Counted from the first letter of the stretch, positions 1 to 8,658 are shown. The stretch: 54,733 bases of DNA from Pyrinomonadaceae bacterium (GCA_013003215.1 JABDKD010000012.1:1-54733), one strand, 5' to 3'. Translations and numbers: made by a program. Notes: generated by a model not told the origin, from the letters alone.

Positions 1-106
1 GACCAGAGGTCAGAGGTCAGAGATCGGGGATTAGAGTTCAGAGATCAGAGTTCAGAGGTCAGAGATCAGAGTTCAGAGTTCAGAAATCAGGGATCAGAGA
101 TTCCAG
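1..106. repeat. AGAGWTCAG stutter repeat
   Basis: The left edge is a degenerate tandem repeat built from 8-9 bp units such as cagagatcagagttcagag, with no coding frame that looks real. The same kind of stutter returns at about 12230-12285, 25140-25260, 26937-26985 and 49087-49135. It is intergenic low-complexity DNA of unknown function, directly left of the REP hairpins of the transposase gene. Confidence 0.7.
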
Positions 107-203
107 CATCGCGTAGCGATGTATTGATTTTAGCCGTGGGTCAGGCCGAAGGCCGCAGCCCACGGAACACATAACAACAAATATTCCGTCGCGTCAGCGA
201 CGG
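107..203. repeat. upstream REP-like hairpins of the RAYT gene
   Basis: Three short perfect or near-perfect palindromes lie in a row: CATCGC-gta-GCGATG at 107-121, CCGTGGG...CCCACGG at 134-165 (with an inner GGCC-gaa-GGCC), and CCGTCGC-gtca-GCGACGG at 186-203. The first two, read on the minus strand, match the unit repeated three times downstream of the transposase gene, so the upstream and downstream copies are in inverted orientation. This is the usual arrangement of REP sequences around a RAYT gene. Confidence 0.75.
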
Positions 204-258
204 TTGACTCCCGTTATATACTCGAAATCAAATTCTCACAAAAAGGAGGCCACCTCAC

Positions 259-714
259 ATGGCTAACACGTATTCCTCACTCTTTTATCACTTTGTCTTC
301 AGCACCAAGTTCAGAAAGCGAATCATCAAGCCGGATTTTGAGAATCGTTTATGGACCTATCTTGGCGGTATCGCAAGAAAGCACGATATCAAGCCAATCC
401 AAATTGGCGGGGTAGAAGATCACATCCACGCATTGCTTCTATCACCGCCGAAATACTCGGTCAGTCAGATCGCCAAAATCATAAAGTCAGATTCATCTAA
501 ATGGGTGCATCAGGAGTTTCCCAACAAATGGGCATTCGGCTGGCAGGATGGCTATTCAGCCTTCTCTGTAAGCCGCTCGATTGTTCCTCGTGTTGTCAGG
601 TATATCAGGAACCAGCGTCAACATCACGAGAACGTATCTTTTGAAGATGAGTACCTAGAGCTACTTAAGCTTCACGAAATCGATACGGTTGACGATTCTT
701 ATGTTTTTGAATGA
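259..714 (+). CDS. REP-associated tyrosine transposase (IS200/Y1 family)
   Basis: A 151-residue single-domain HUH nuclease of the Y1_Tnp/IS200 family. The HUH pair is H55-I-H57 in the motif EDHIHALL. The likely nucleophile is Y115 in VVRYIRNQRQHH, and the conserved GYSAFSVS block precedes it at 99-106. Enzymes of this kind cut single-stranded DNA at hairpins and form a 5'-phosphotyrosine bond. An AAGGAGG site sits 9 bases before the ATG; part of it (GAGG) can pair with CCTC just before the start, which might dampen translation. The gene is single, with no TnpB partner, and is bordered by inverted REP-like palindromes, so a domesticated RAYT is more likely than a free IS200. It appears intact. 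Confidence 0.9.
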   Translation: MANTYSSLFYHFVFSTKFRKRIIKPDFENRLWTYLGGIARKHDIKPIQIGGVEDHIHALLLSPPKYSVSQIAKIIKSDSSKWVHQEFPNKWAFGWQDGYSAFSVSRSIVPRVVRYIRNQRQHHENVSFEDEYLELLKLHEIDTVDDSYVFE

Positions 715-721
715 ATTTCAG

Positions 722-965
722 GCGTCGCTGACGCGACGCTGGAACTGGTGGTTGATGGGGTCCGTGGGCTGCGCGCTCGCGCGCTGACCCACGGCTAAAA
801 TCACAACATCGCGACGCGATGCCGGAATCATCGATTTACAAAAGGCTGCGCGCTCGCGCGCTGACCCACGGCTAAAATCACAACATCGCTACGCGATGCT
901 GGAGGAACCGTTTTCAAAGGCCGCGCGCTCGCGCGCTGACCCACGGCTAAAATTACAACATCGCA
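722..965. repeat. downstream REP array, three copies
   Basis: It starts with the palindrome GCGTCGC-tgac-GCGACGC at 722-739. Three direct copies of a composite unit follow, each with a gcgcgctcgcgcgctga core, then cccacggctaaaat and an ACAACATCGC hairpin (complete at 807-821 and 884-898, decayed near 957-965). The spacing is about 75-80 bp. The first copy has the full CCGTGGG...CCCACGG stem at 762-794; the later copies lack the left arm. The units are inverted relative to the copy upstream of the transposase gene. Confidence 0.8.
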
Positions 966-1010
966 ACACACTGATGCATTCTTTGGAGGGAACGCTATGG
1001 GATTGAAACA

Positions 1011-2225
1011 CTACCTGGAATACGTGGACCCGTAACCATACGCTACGGCTTTGAGCTGCTTGCTGCTCGAGATCGTTCCATGTTCCTCGAGATAATCAAC
1101 TAGCTTCAGAAAATCCATCCTTGGGTAAGAACTCTTTCCATAACGTTTGAAGCCAAGGGTTGGAGGGGTTCCGTCAAACAGATGGTAGCCCCAATACAAT
1201 AGCTGTTTGCTGAATCGAATTGCTACATCCGAGGGGTCGATGTAATGACAGCGTTTGTCCCGGTCAGCGATAGATGTGAGCTGCTCCTTTAGCACCTTGT
1301 TCAGCACAGCGTTACGCTTCCTTTCTTCCGCCTGTACCCCGTTTAGTAAAACAAACAAGTGAGCAGAATCATTTACCTTTCGGATAAGCTCAAAAGTGCG
1401 GACAATCACATCAGCATTCTTATTGATGCCAAGGGGACTCAGGTTGGTAGGGACTATGCAATAATCGAACCGTTTTACAAAATCGATCGGGTTTGCGTCG
1501 AATTCAGGGTTACAATCGCATACAACGTATTTGGTCCTTTTCTTTCCCTGGTTCCAGGTGTTGGCATCCCCAACATCGATGGTTGCCCCGCGATAACCAT
1601 CAGCAGGGGGCATCGTTACCGAATCGCCCAACAGTTTCGAAAGGTTTCTCTGATGGTCAAGGTCAACCAAGCTGACGTCGTATCCGTTCAAAGCCAACGC
1701 ACCCGCCAAATGTGCAGAAATCGTCGTTTTACCTACGCCGCCTTTGCATGTGAAAACACCAATGTATGTTGCTTTCTTGTCTTCTTCATCCCGGTCGATT
1801 TCCTCACAGTTCCAATGAAGTTTCGAGTCCCGCAAAATCGCAAGCTTAAGATTCTTCAGGCGCTCGTCTCGTAGAAAGGAATAGACTGAAGGTGTAAAAC
1901 CGACAGTTGACACACAAACCCCTCCCGTAAACTGTTGCGGTGCTCTAGCAACGCTTTCCAGATACTCTTCGATCTGAAGAAGAGTAACTCGCTTATCGCC
2001 ATCAAAAATCTTTACGGCCACATGCCTTCCCGGTCGGAAGAGTTCGAGGTTGAAGTCCTTCTTTATCATCGTCGGACGCACACTCCATTCGGTTCGGCGC
2101 AAATTAAAAACTACGAGCCGCTCGATGTTTTCGCGTTCGCGAATCGCGTTGCCGGAGGAACCTCGGGACCCCGCTGAGTCACTTTTTAAGGGTTCAAAAC
2201 TACTCTTTTTTGACGGAATTATCAT
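1011..2225 (-). CDS. ParA-type ATPase with Mrr-like N-terminal domain, copy 1
   Basis: A 404-residue protein in two parts. Residues about 155-385 are a ParA/MinD-type ATPase: deviant Walker A CKGGVGKTT at 160-168, switch-I-like VDLDHQRN near 187-194 and Walker B-like VVCDCNP at 234-240. Residues about 30-140 resemble the Mrr/restriction-endonuclease fold (hydrophobic strand VAVKIF, later GGVCVSTVGFTPSVYSFL, then a LAILRDSKLHW strand). The usual D...QxK residues seem to be missing or replaced (FNLELF, VKIF), so nuclease activity is doubtful. No ParB-like gene or centromere-like array is adjacent. It is a paralogue of the next gene, probably in the same bcp-led transcription unit after a 347-bp gap. 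The cellular role is unknown. The domain call for the C-terminal half is firm; the N-terminal call is by eye. Confidence 0.75.
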   Translation of the reverse strand: MIIPSKKSSFEPLKSDSAGSRGSSGNAIRERENIERLVVFNLRRTEWSVRPTMIKKDFNLELFRPGRHVAVKIFDGDKRVTLLQIEEYLESVARAPQQFTGGVCVSTVGFTPSVYSFLRDERLKNLKLAILRDSKLHWNCEEIDRDEEDKKATYIGVFTCKGGVGKTTISAHLAGALALNGYDVSLVDLDHQRNLSKLLGDSVTMPPADGYRGATIDVGDANTWNQGKKRTKYVVCDCNPEFDANPIDFVKRFDYCIVPTNLSPLGINKNADVIVRTFELIRKVNDSAHLFVLLNGVQAEERKRNAVLNKVLKEQLTSIADRDKRCHYIDPSDVAIRFSKQLLYWGYHLFDGTPPTLGFKRYGKSSYPRMDFLKLVDYLEEHGTISSSKQLKAVAYGYGSTYSR

Positions 2226-2572
2226 TTATAGATTTAATTTGGACCCCCCTTGCGTAATCCCCGTTTCGTTAATGAGCGAACGGGGAAACCATTAGATTTT
2301 GCAAACAGGTCTCTAATCAGAGAATGAGGCTTGAGGTAGTTGCACGATGCTTCTGGTCAGACAGTTGCAGGTTCCAACTGGTTCTCAGGCATCTTTGAAT
2401 TGCGATATAAAAACAATTCTAGACCACGAAGCCGAATATTCAAAGATTTAATTTTTCTCGTCTATTACTTTAGAAAACGGGAATCGGTGTGGAATTCCAG
2501 AATCTCGCGCGGATTTGAGGTCGGGTGTTGACTCATTTTAAGCCGTTTGCGAATGCAAAGCGGGCTGAATAT
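2226..2572. other. spacer between the two ParA-like genes
   Basis: A 347-bp AT-richer spacer between the stop of copy 2 and the start of copy 1. I see no convincing gene, hairpin plus T-run, or repeat. A purine-rich stretch on the minus strand (aagggggg, about 2244-2251) lies 18 or more bases ahead of the copy 1 start, too far for a standard ribosome binding site. The length would allow copy 1 to have its own promoter. Confidence 0.5.
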
Positions 2573-3805
2573 CTATGATGCCCCTTTCGCATTGACGTTA
2601 ATTTTTGACGTATTAGGAGAAGAAAACGAACCTACCTGTTCGATACCTGTGTGTTCTTCCAGGAAGTCAACCAGTTTCAGAAAATCCATTCGAGGGTGGG
2701 AGTACTTTCCGTATGTACGAAAAGCCAGGGTTGGGGTAGATCCGTCATACAGGTGGTAGCCCCAGTAAAGAAGCTGTTTACTGAATCTGATCGAAACATC
2801 CTCAGGATCGATGTATGTGCACTTCGAATCAAGAGCAGCAAGCGATTTGAACTGGCGGCTAAGTACCTGGTTTAACAGGGCGTTGCGTTTCGCTTCGTCA
2901 GACTGAAGATTGTTGATAAGCAAGAACAGCTCAGCATTCGTGTTCACCTTTCTGATCAGTTCGAACGTACGACTGATGACTTTGGCGTTCTTGTTTATGC
3001 CCAGAGGGTTGAGAGATGTGGGTACGATACAAAAGTCGAATCGTCGGAGAAACGCTATTGGATTTGCATCGAATTCCGGGTTGCAGTCGCAAATCACGTA
3101 CTTGGTTCTTTTGTTCTGTGAAGTCTCCCATTCATTCGGGGTCATTACATCAATCCGGGCGCCTTTTCTGCCTTTTCTTGCCGGCAAGTAGACACCGTCG
3201 CCAAGCAGGGTTTTCATGTTGCGCTGGCGGTCGAGGTCGATGAGGCTTATGTCATAACCATTTAGCGCGAATGCACCCGCGAGATGTGCGGCTATCGTGG
3301 TCTTTCCAACACCGCCCTTGCACGTGAATACACCGATATAGGTTGGACGGTTTCGTTCTTCTTCCTGTTCGATCTCTTCGCAATTCCAGTGAAGTTTGTT
3401 CCCCCGCAGGATGGCGAGTTTCAGATTTTTAATGTTTTCGTCGCGGAGGTAGGAGTAAACGCTTCTAGTAAAACCACTTGTTGAAATACAGATACCGCCG
3501 TCAAATTCTTCCGATTCGCTCGATACGAATTCGACGAATTTTTCGATCTGGGACAAAGACACTTTTCGCCTGTGGTTCAATACCCTGCCCGCAATCTGGC
3601 GACCGTATTTGAAAAGCTCGAGGTTGTAAGGCTTTTGTTTGCTGCTATTCAGCCGCACAGACCAATTGTCCCTTTTGAGAAGGAACATGGCGATGCGTTC
3701 TGTCTCGGTCGCACGTTTGACGACGATACTCCGGTTGCGGTCGGTATCGGTCAAATCATCCAGCAGCTCAGACCATTTGATTCGTTTCGGGGGTAAATTC
3801 GACAT
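2573..3805 (-). CDS. ParA-type ATPase with Mrr-like N-terminal domain, copy 2
   Basis: A 410-residue paralogue of the downstream copy, alike from end to end. Both share NWSVR/EWSVR, the LELF strand, the STSGFTRSVYSYLRDE block, the ATPase motif CKGGVGKTT, VICDCNPEFDANPI and the late block RFSKQLLYWGYHL. The putative endonuclease core is degenerate here too (YNLELFKYGRQIAGRVL), with no QxK lysine visible. The start ATG shares a base with the stop of bcp (TAATG, 3803-3807), so translation is likely coupled to the peroxiredoxin. The ATPase family normally acts as ATP-dependent dimers that bind DNA or position cargo. Whether this pair does so, or is part of a defence or conflict system, cannot be read from sequence. 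Confidence 0.75.
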   Translation of the reverse strand: MSNLPPKRIKWSELLDDLTDTDRNRSIVVKRATETERIAMFLLKRDNWSVRLNSSKQKPYNLELFKYGRQIAGRVLNHRRKVSLSQIEKFVEFVSSESEEFDGGICISTSGFTRSVYSYLRDENIKNLKLAILRGNKLHWNCEEIEQEEERNRPTYIGVFTCKGGVGKTTIAAHLAGAFALNGYDISLIDLDRQRNMKTLLGDGVYLPARKGRKGARIDVMTPNEWETSQNKRTKYVICDCNPEFDANPIAFLRRFDFCIVPTSLNPLGINKNAKVISRTFELIRKVNTNAELFLLINNLQSDEAKRNALLNQVLSRQFKSLAALDSKCTYIDPEDVSIRFSKQLLYWGYHLYDGSTPTLAFRTYGKYSHPRMDFLKLVDFLEEHTGIEQVGSFSSPNTSKINVNAKGAS

Positions 3806-4260
3806 TAATTAAAAGCGTCAAGTACCTCCTGGGCATGCTCGGCGACCTTGACCTTCTTCATAATTGTCGCGATTTTTCCGTCTTCGTTGATTAAAAACGT
3901 GGTTCTTTTTATTCCCATGTACTTTTTGCCGTACATATTTTTCTCGACCCAAACCCCGTACTTCTCGCTGACCTTGTGATCGGTGTCAGCAATCAAGGTA
4001 AATGGAAGCTCGTGTTTCGCTATGAACTTCTGGTGGGATTTTTCATCGTCGGTGGAAACTCCAAGCACGACGATGTTATTTTTCTTGAGCTCTGAAAACC
4101 CATCACGCAGAGAACAGGCTTGCTTTGTACATCCCGGCGTCATATCACGGGGATAAAAATAGAGAACGACCTTTTCCCCTTTGTAGTCGGAGAGCTTTAC
4201 CTTATTTCCTTCCTGATCTTTTGCCGTAAATGCCGGCGCCTTGTTGCCTTCCTTTACCAT
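3805..4260 (-). CDS. bcp: thioredoxin-dependent thiol peroxidase (Bcp-type peroxiredoxin)
   Basis: At 151 residues this is the normal length for the Bcp/PrxQ group. The peroxidatic cysteine is C44 in TPGCT and a resolving cysteine follows five residues later, C49 in ACSLRD, the hallmark spacing of this subgroup. It reduces hydrogen peroxide and organic hydroperoxides in the cytoplasm using thioredoxin. The start is supported by an AAGGAG site 6 bases upstream of the ATG. Its stop overlaps the start of the downstream ParA-like gene, so it heads that transcription unit. It is divergent from the Cys-cluster protein, and the 74-bp gap must hold both promoters. Confidence 0.95.
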   Translation of the reverse strand: MVKEGNKAPAFTAKDQEGNKVKLSDYKGEKVVLYFYPRDMTPGCTKQACSLRDGFSELKKNNIVVLGVSTDDEKSHQKFIAKHELPFTLIADTDHKVSEKYGVWVEKNMYGKKYMGIKRTTFLINEDGKIATIMKKVKVAEHAQEVLDAFN

Positions 4261-4334
4261 TTTGCTCCTTTGATTTGAACGGACGCACAGATATGAAGTG
4301 AGGCCGCGTCAATCGTTTGAAATGAATTCATTAA

Positions 4335-4913
4335 ATGATAACAATTGCAGAGTCGGTTATGAAAACGCTGAGCGAAAAGAAAGGCATCAAATCTCTCGGA
4401 AAGCTGCGGGAAAAGTTTCGCGAATCCATCGAGAACGGGTATGAGACGGCGGCGAAAGACTGCTTGACCTGCGAGGTTCAGGGCAGTTGCTGTACCGATG
4501 CCCATTTCGTAAATGTCCATATTTCCAGGCTTGAGGCTGCCGCGATGCTCGACGCGTTTAATGACCTTCCGGCAGATTTGAGGGGTCGCATCAGCGATCG
4601 AGTAGATCGGTCAGTAGAGGAGTTGGGCTCTTCGTTCTCCGATACCTATGCCTGTCCCTTGTTTGAAAAAGGCATAGGCTGTCTTGTTCACAAAACTGCG
4701 AAACCGCTCCCCTGCATCAATCACGCCTGTTACGGAAACGAGTCCGACCTGCCGCCTTCGGAGTTGCTGGAGTCCACTGAATCCGAGATTAGCAGCCTCA
4801 ACAACCGCGTATATCGAAATGACTGGAACTGGTTGCCGATACCTCTCTGGCTAAAGAGGATTGCCCGCGAAACACGCGAAAAAACGCGAAAGAAGGAGCT
4901 GATTGATGGTTGA
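4335..4913 (+). CDS. YkgJ-like cysteine-cluster protein
   Basis: A 192-residue soluble protein with the pattern of the YkgJ/CxxCxxCC zinc- or iron-chelating family: C43-x2-C46 and C52-C53 near the N-terminus, later a CPLF...GCLVH...PLPCINHAC block. The cysteines probably bind a metal; the cellular role is not known. The first ATG has no clear ribosome binding site; a second Met at 4359 (MKTLSEKK) is an alternative start. The last 15 or so codons (ETREKTRKKELIDG) coincide with a dispersed intergenic repeat seen again at 5075-5160, so the C-terminus seems to have been extended into, or invaded by, that repeat. Confidence 0.75.
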   Translation: MITIAESVMKTLSEKKGIKSLGKLREKFRESIENGYETAAKDCLTCEVQGSCCTDAHFVNVHISRLEAAAMLDAFNDLPADLRGRISDRVDRSVEELGSSFSDTYACPLFEKGIGCLVHKTAKPLPCINHACYGNESDLPPSELLESTESEISSLNNRVYRNDWNWLPIPLWLKRIARETREKTRKKELIDG

Positions 4914-5616
4914 AGATTGATGATTGAAGATTGAAAAGGCTTGCCCGTGATTATCCAAATCGCAAGTTGAGCGATCAGTCATTGACGATTTAGTCGAAGA
5001 CGAATGTTAGTCCTGAAGCAGGTGCCTTCAATCATCAACCTCCCTCTATTGTTTCTATGATTCTATGTGATGAGATGCCCGCGAAATACGCGAAAAAGAC
5101 GAAAAATGGAAATGCCACAGAGACACAGAGGGCTGATTGATGATGGAAGATTGATGATTGGGGCTTGAAGATTGGTGTGTCTGCGGCAAGACGACTTCAC
5201 TCGCACGAAAACATCGCTGACCGAAGATTCAACTTGCCGTTCCAAAAGGATCGGGTAAATCACGTCGGTTCTCAGTTTTCAGCTCTTAGTTCTTGGTTCT
5301 TATCAATCCTCAATCTTCAATCTCTTCTTTCGTGTTTTTTCGCGTATTTCGTGGGCCAATTCTTCGCAAAGAAAAAAGGCCGAGATTCCCGAATCCCTGC
5401 CTTTCGTTGCCCGTTTTACCTGCTTTGCCAAACAGGTTTGCCATGTTTTTGTGCCGTCGCCTTCCTTTCTCGACGGCAAGAAGGAGAGTAACACAAACGG
5501 TTGAGTGTTGCAAGTATGAAACAAAAGAGATCTTGCCAAAGAGGTACAGAGAGGGCGCGAAAGCGAGTTGGCGGGAGTGCGCGACAGCGCGATAGCGGGA
5601 AATCGTCAGCACGGGA

Positions 5617-5716
5617 ATACAGTACGGGGAGCAGTAGCGACCCGTGAGGTGATGGCGAGAATGCGGGTGAGCGTGAGGAAGGGCATACAGTACGGGGAGC
5701 GGTAACGACCTGTGAG
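5617..5716 (+). repeat. 32-bp imperfect direct repeat
   Basis: Two near-identical blocks beginning atacagtacggggagc lie at 5617-5648 and 5685-5716, differing at only a few positions. They sit in the repeat-rich spacer in a GC-richer patch. No function can be assigned. Confidence 0.6.
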
Positions 5717-5761
5717 TTGTGGGCATTGGCGCCTTTCAAGTCTGATTTCTTAGGCGACGGC

Positions 5762-5803
5762 TTCGCTTCGCTCAATGCGGGCACGATGCCCGCGCTCCAC
5801 TTT
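5762..5803 (-). repeat. GCGGGCA hairpin element, copy 1
   Basis: A perfect stem GCGGGCA-cga-TGCCCGC (5777-5793) within a longer conserved block ending in a ttcgcttcgctcaa-type flank. The same block, reversed, is at 20140-20182, so this is a dispersed REP-like family with two copies in the window, both intergenic. Confidence 0.65.
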
Positions 5804-5968
5804 TGTTTAGCATTCATTGGGTCGCGAGTTGGGAAACGGGAGGCCCGGTTTTCGGCGTTTGATACTTTTCAGTTTTCAGTTTTCAGTTTTCAGTTCTCAA
5901 CTCTCAACTCTCAACTCTCAACTTTCTCCGTGTCTCTGTGGCAATCCCTCTTTCGCGTATTTCGTGGC

Positions 5969-6601
5969 TCAATCTAAAAAAACAAACTCGCCGAATCTTT
6001 CAGGTACGTGGAAATCGGGCGTCTCAGTTCTTGTAGCGGACCATGCGAGGTAACCGCGGTTTTTGCCGGCACCGACGCAGCGCAAGAGGTTACCGAGCCA
6101 GGTGTCTCCCGGTTTCGGCGCCCCGCCAAACGCGCTCCATTCGACGCGGATTGCCATCTCGATCAGGTCGTGCCCAATACGCGTCATAGTCCGCATACCG
6201 GATTCCCAGGAATCATCGATTATACGTTCGTCTCCGTGCTTTGAGACTTTCAGGTCGAGCCATTCGCCGCTCGGCGCGACCTCGAACTCCATGTATTGAT
6301 TGGGGTTAGAGCGATCAGGCCCGATGAAGACTTCGCAAACATCCCGTTTCCAAAGACCAGGCGTTTTCTGATCCAGTTTGGGGAAGTTATGAATAACGGG
6401 CGGTTCGCCCTGGTTTGCGTCAAACTTGATATAGAGCGCGTTGTCCGACCAGAGGAGGCACGCAACAAAGCGGCGCTTCACCGGTGCACGCTGTCCAGAC
6501 CAGTAGGACTTCACCTTGACCGGTTTCGCCGAAGACCACGCCGGATCGTCAAGCTCCTTAAGCTCCTCTGCGATGTGTTTGATTTCTAAAGACTTTGCCA
6601 T
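5969..6601 (-). CDS. carbohydrate-binding family 9-like protein
   Basis: About 210 residues from the chosen start (MAKSLEIKHIAEE). The fold resembles the CBM9-like domain found alone in many environmental bacteria: an early KPVKVKSYWSG segment, ALYIKFDANQGEPP, DVCEVFIGPD, YMEFEVAPSGEWLDLK and a late WSATRTETPDFHVPERFG block. The family is known for sugar-end binding, but stand-alone copies lack proven ligands. An in-frame extension of 30 codons exists, but its residues come from the AATGGATAATT-type spacer repeat, so I start at 6601. No signal peptide is visible. The 3' end runs into a copy of the CGCGAAA repeat. Confidence 0.75.
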   Translation of the reverse strand: MAKSLEIKHIAEELKELDDPAWSSAKPVKVKSYWSGQRAPVKRRFVACLLWSDNALYIKFDANQGEPPVIHNFPKLDQKTPGLWKRDVCEVFIGPDRSNPNQYMEFEVAPSGEWLDLKVSKHGDERIIDDSWESGMRTMTRIGHDLIEMAIRVEWSAFGGAPKPGDTWLGNLLRCVGAGKNRGYLAWSATRTETPDFHVPERFGEFVFLD

Positions 6602-6803
6602 TGGAGGGGATTGATGATTGAGGATCGGAACGAATGGATAATTGATAAAGGACAATGGATAATTCGAATAAACGAGAATGCCTTGATTCAATTAACTGAT
6701 ACTACTTTCAATCCTGAAGAGAAAATTATCCATTTTCCATTGTCCATTGACTCCCGTTTTCCATTAGATGAGATCAGCATTAGAAAGAATCTCAAATCAA
6801 ATC
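6602..6803. repeat. ATTATCCATTTTCC-type stutter spacer
   Basis: The spacer holds two oppositely oriented stutters: gataattgataaaggacaatg near 6637-6665 and attatccattttccattgtc near 6724-6750, which can pair imperfectly. Similar wording recurs at about 11930-11985. No gene is visible. Confidence 0.5.
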
Positions 6804-8585
6804 CTACTTCGTCTTAAAGACCGTCTTCGCCGCCATCTTCGCGAGCTTCCATGTGCGGTTCCAGTCGATCGGTTCACCGTCGTTTCCGAGCATCTTGTCG
6901 GTAAACATCTTGCGAAGGTCCTTACCCTCACGTTTTAGCATGAACTCCTTGGCGTACGGCTTGGCCGTCTCAAAGAAATTAAACTCCGGGTCCGTGATGA
7001 TACCGATTCCTTCAAGCGTCATCAGCGCACGCATTATGTATGTAAAATTCGCCGGGAGACGGAACGGATAGTCATACATCACATCTGCCAAGTCATATGT
7101 GAGTTCCTTGAAATTCACATCCTTGAGCTTCAGATCGAGATGAAATTCAAACATGCGTCGCACGACCGGTCGCACCATCTCTGGATCTGAACCCGACTTT
7201 AAAAAGTCGAGGTCAATCAGATCTTGCGCAATTCCATCGGGATCCTTAGCGACCACATGGAAAAAAGCATCGATCATCTTTGACTGGAGTTTGGGAGTTA
7301 TCCGTCCCACCATTCCAAAATCGAAGAACGCCAGCCGTCCGTCGGGCATGACGAGAAGGTTGCCCGGATGGGGATCCGCATGGAAAAAACCATCCTCCAG
7401 CAACTGTTTCAAATATGTGCGGATCAACAATCGGTTAACTTTTTCTGGGGATACCTTCCTCGCTTTCAGGGCCTCGATTTCTGTTACCTTAGTCCCGTGG
7501 ATGAACTCCATCGTCAGTACTTTTGAAGTCGTGGCTTCCCAATGGATCTTAGGGACATGTATGTTGCCCCACTTCTCGAACATATCGGTGAAGCGTTCGG
7601 CATTCCGGCCCTCCGAAGCGTAATCCATTTCTTCATGGACTGTGACGTCGAACTCCCGGAGCATCCCGCTCCAGTCCGCATTCTTGTTCAGCGCAGGGAA
7701 TCGCTTTGCAAAACTGGCGACTTTACGAAGAATTTCAACGTCGCCCTTTATGATTCCCTCGAGGTTCGGACGTTGAACCTTAACTGCCACCTCTTCACCG
7801 GTATGCAGATATGCGCGGTAAACCTGTCCCAGCGAGGCCGCAGCGACCGGTTCGTATTCAAACTCCCGATATACCTCGGAAATACGTTTTCCAAGTTCCA
7901 GTTCGATACGGGCAAACGCGACGGTATTAGGAAAGGCCGGAACTTCGTCAACAAGCGTTCCGAGTTCTTTCACATAGGGCAGCGGCAAGAGGTCTGCTCT
8001 CGTACCAAGAGCCTGACCGATCTTTATAAATGTCGGGCCAAGGTTGATTATCGACTCCTTTAGCCAGACCGCCTGCTTTTCCTGTTTGAGCTCTTTATTG
8101 ACCGCGGTTCCTACGAAAATCCTGCGCAGAATCAAAAGGAAGAGGTTAAAAAACCAAAGCCGCAGGCCGTAAAAGCCTTCTCCGGCAACCGCTAACCAAC
8201 CGAGGTTCTTTGCAGTCTCCAATCTTGCTGCTTTTACTTTTAGATGATATTTCCGGTGTACTTCGTACTGATCCAGGTAAAGATACAGGGAGAGCATTCC
8301 GATGACACGTGAAACTTTTGCGAGCCGGAACCAGCCGCGAAGACCCTTGTAGTTCTTTTCGACCCCTTCTTCGGTACGTAAGAGTTCCTTTTCCTTCGCG
8401 ACCAACTCCTCGTTGGCGAGTGGGTGGTCAAACGCGGAAACGGCCGGTTGAACCAGCGCTTGATTTCCATTAACCGCGACTGCCTCCACATCGATAGCTC
8501 TGGGCTCAAGTGTCGCAGTCTTTTTCTCTGTCATCAGCATAAGTCTAGCATTTTGATGGCCAATCGGCGTATTCGTTTGCACCAT
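6804..8585 (-). CDS. ABC1/UbiB-family atypical kinase
   Basis: A 593-residue member of the ABC1/ADCK/UbiB family. Signature motifs are the KxGQ motif in TFIKIGQALGTRADLLP, the Ala-rich loop AAASLGQVYRA, the VAVKVQRP lysine, the catalytic HADPHPGN loop and metal-binding DFG in AFFDFGMVG. Family members bind ATP and support quinone biosynthesis or membrane lipid homeostasis. The copy here is not next to other ubi or men genes, so its substrate is open. A hydrophobic stretch around LWFFNLFLLILRRIF may touch the membrane. Alternative starts at 8540 and 8534 (MLMTEKK, MTEKK) fit the family equally well; none has an evident ribosome binding site. Confidence 0.9.
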   Translation of the reverse strand: MVQTNTPIGHQNARLMLMTEKKTATLEPRAIDVEAVAVNGNQALVQPAVSAFDHPLANEELVAKEKELLRTEEGVEKNYKGLRGWFRLAKVSRVIGMLSLYLYLDQYEVHRKYHLKVKAARLETAKNLGWLAVAGEGFYGLRLWFFNLFLLILRRIFVGTAVNKELKQEKQAVWLKESIINLGPTFIKIGQALGTRADLLPLPYVKELGTLVDEVPAFPNTVAFARIELELGKRISEVYREFEYEPVAAASLGQVYRAYLHTGEEVAVKVQRPNLEGIIKGDVEILRKVASFAKRFPALNKNADWSGMLREFDVTVHEEMDYASEGRNAERFTDMFEKWGNIHVPKIHWEATTSKVLTMEFIHGTKVTEIEALKARKVSPEKVNRLLIRTYLKQLLEDGFFHADPHPGNLLVMPDGRLAFFDFGMVGRITPKLQSKMIDAFFHVVAKDPDGIAQDLIDLDFLKSGSDPEMVRPVVRRMFEFHLDLKLKDVNFKELTYDLADVMYDYPFRLPANFTYIMRALMTLEGIGIITDPEFNFFETAKPYAKEFMLKREGKDLRKMFTDKMLGNDGEPIDWNRTWKLAKMAAKTVFKTK

Positions 8586-8658
8586 TTTTCACAAGCAATC
8601 TTTTTTGCTTGTCTCCTTATATGTACGACAGAGAGGAGAGATTGGATGCGAATATTCG

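Larger units (their letters stand above)
4861..5974. repeat. repeat-filled spacer with four copies of a CGCGAAA element
   Basis: About 1 kb without a credible gene. A composite element (gcccgcgaaatacgcgaaaa, often linked to ccacagagacacagag and attgatgattgaagattga) occurs at 4861-4935 and 5075-5160 in plus orientation. It returns reversed at 5299-5360 and 5926-5974, making inverted pairs. The last copy overlaps the end of the CBM9-like gene and the first overlaps the end of the Cys-cluster gene. A cagttttcagttttcag stutter lies at about 5868-5928. Open frames here are low-complexity artefacts. Confidence 0.65.

Noticed and set aside
1359-1874. 171-residue plus-strand frame inside the first ParA-like gene
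   Set aside because: It lies antisense to a gene with clear ATPase motifs, has no ribosome binding site and shows no family pattern.
5063-5817. several overlapping frames in both strands between the Cys-cluster and CBM9-like genes
   Set aside because: They are built from dispersed repeats and low-complexity DNA, and overlap each other without any start signal.
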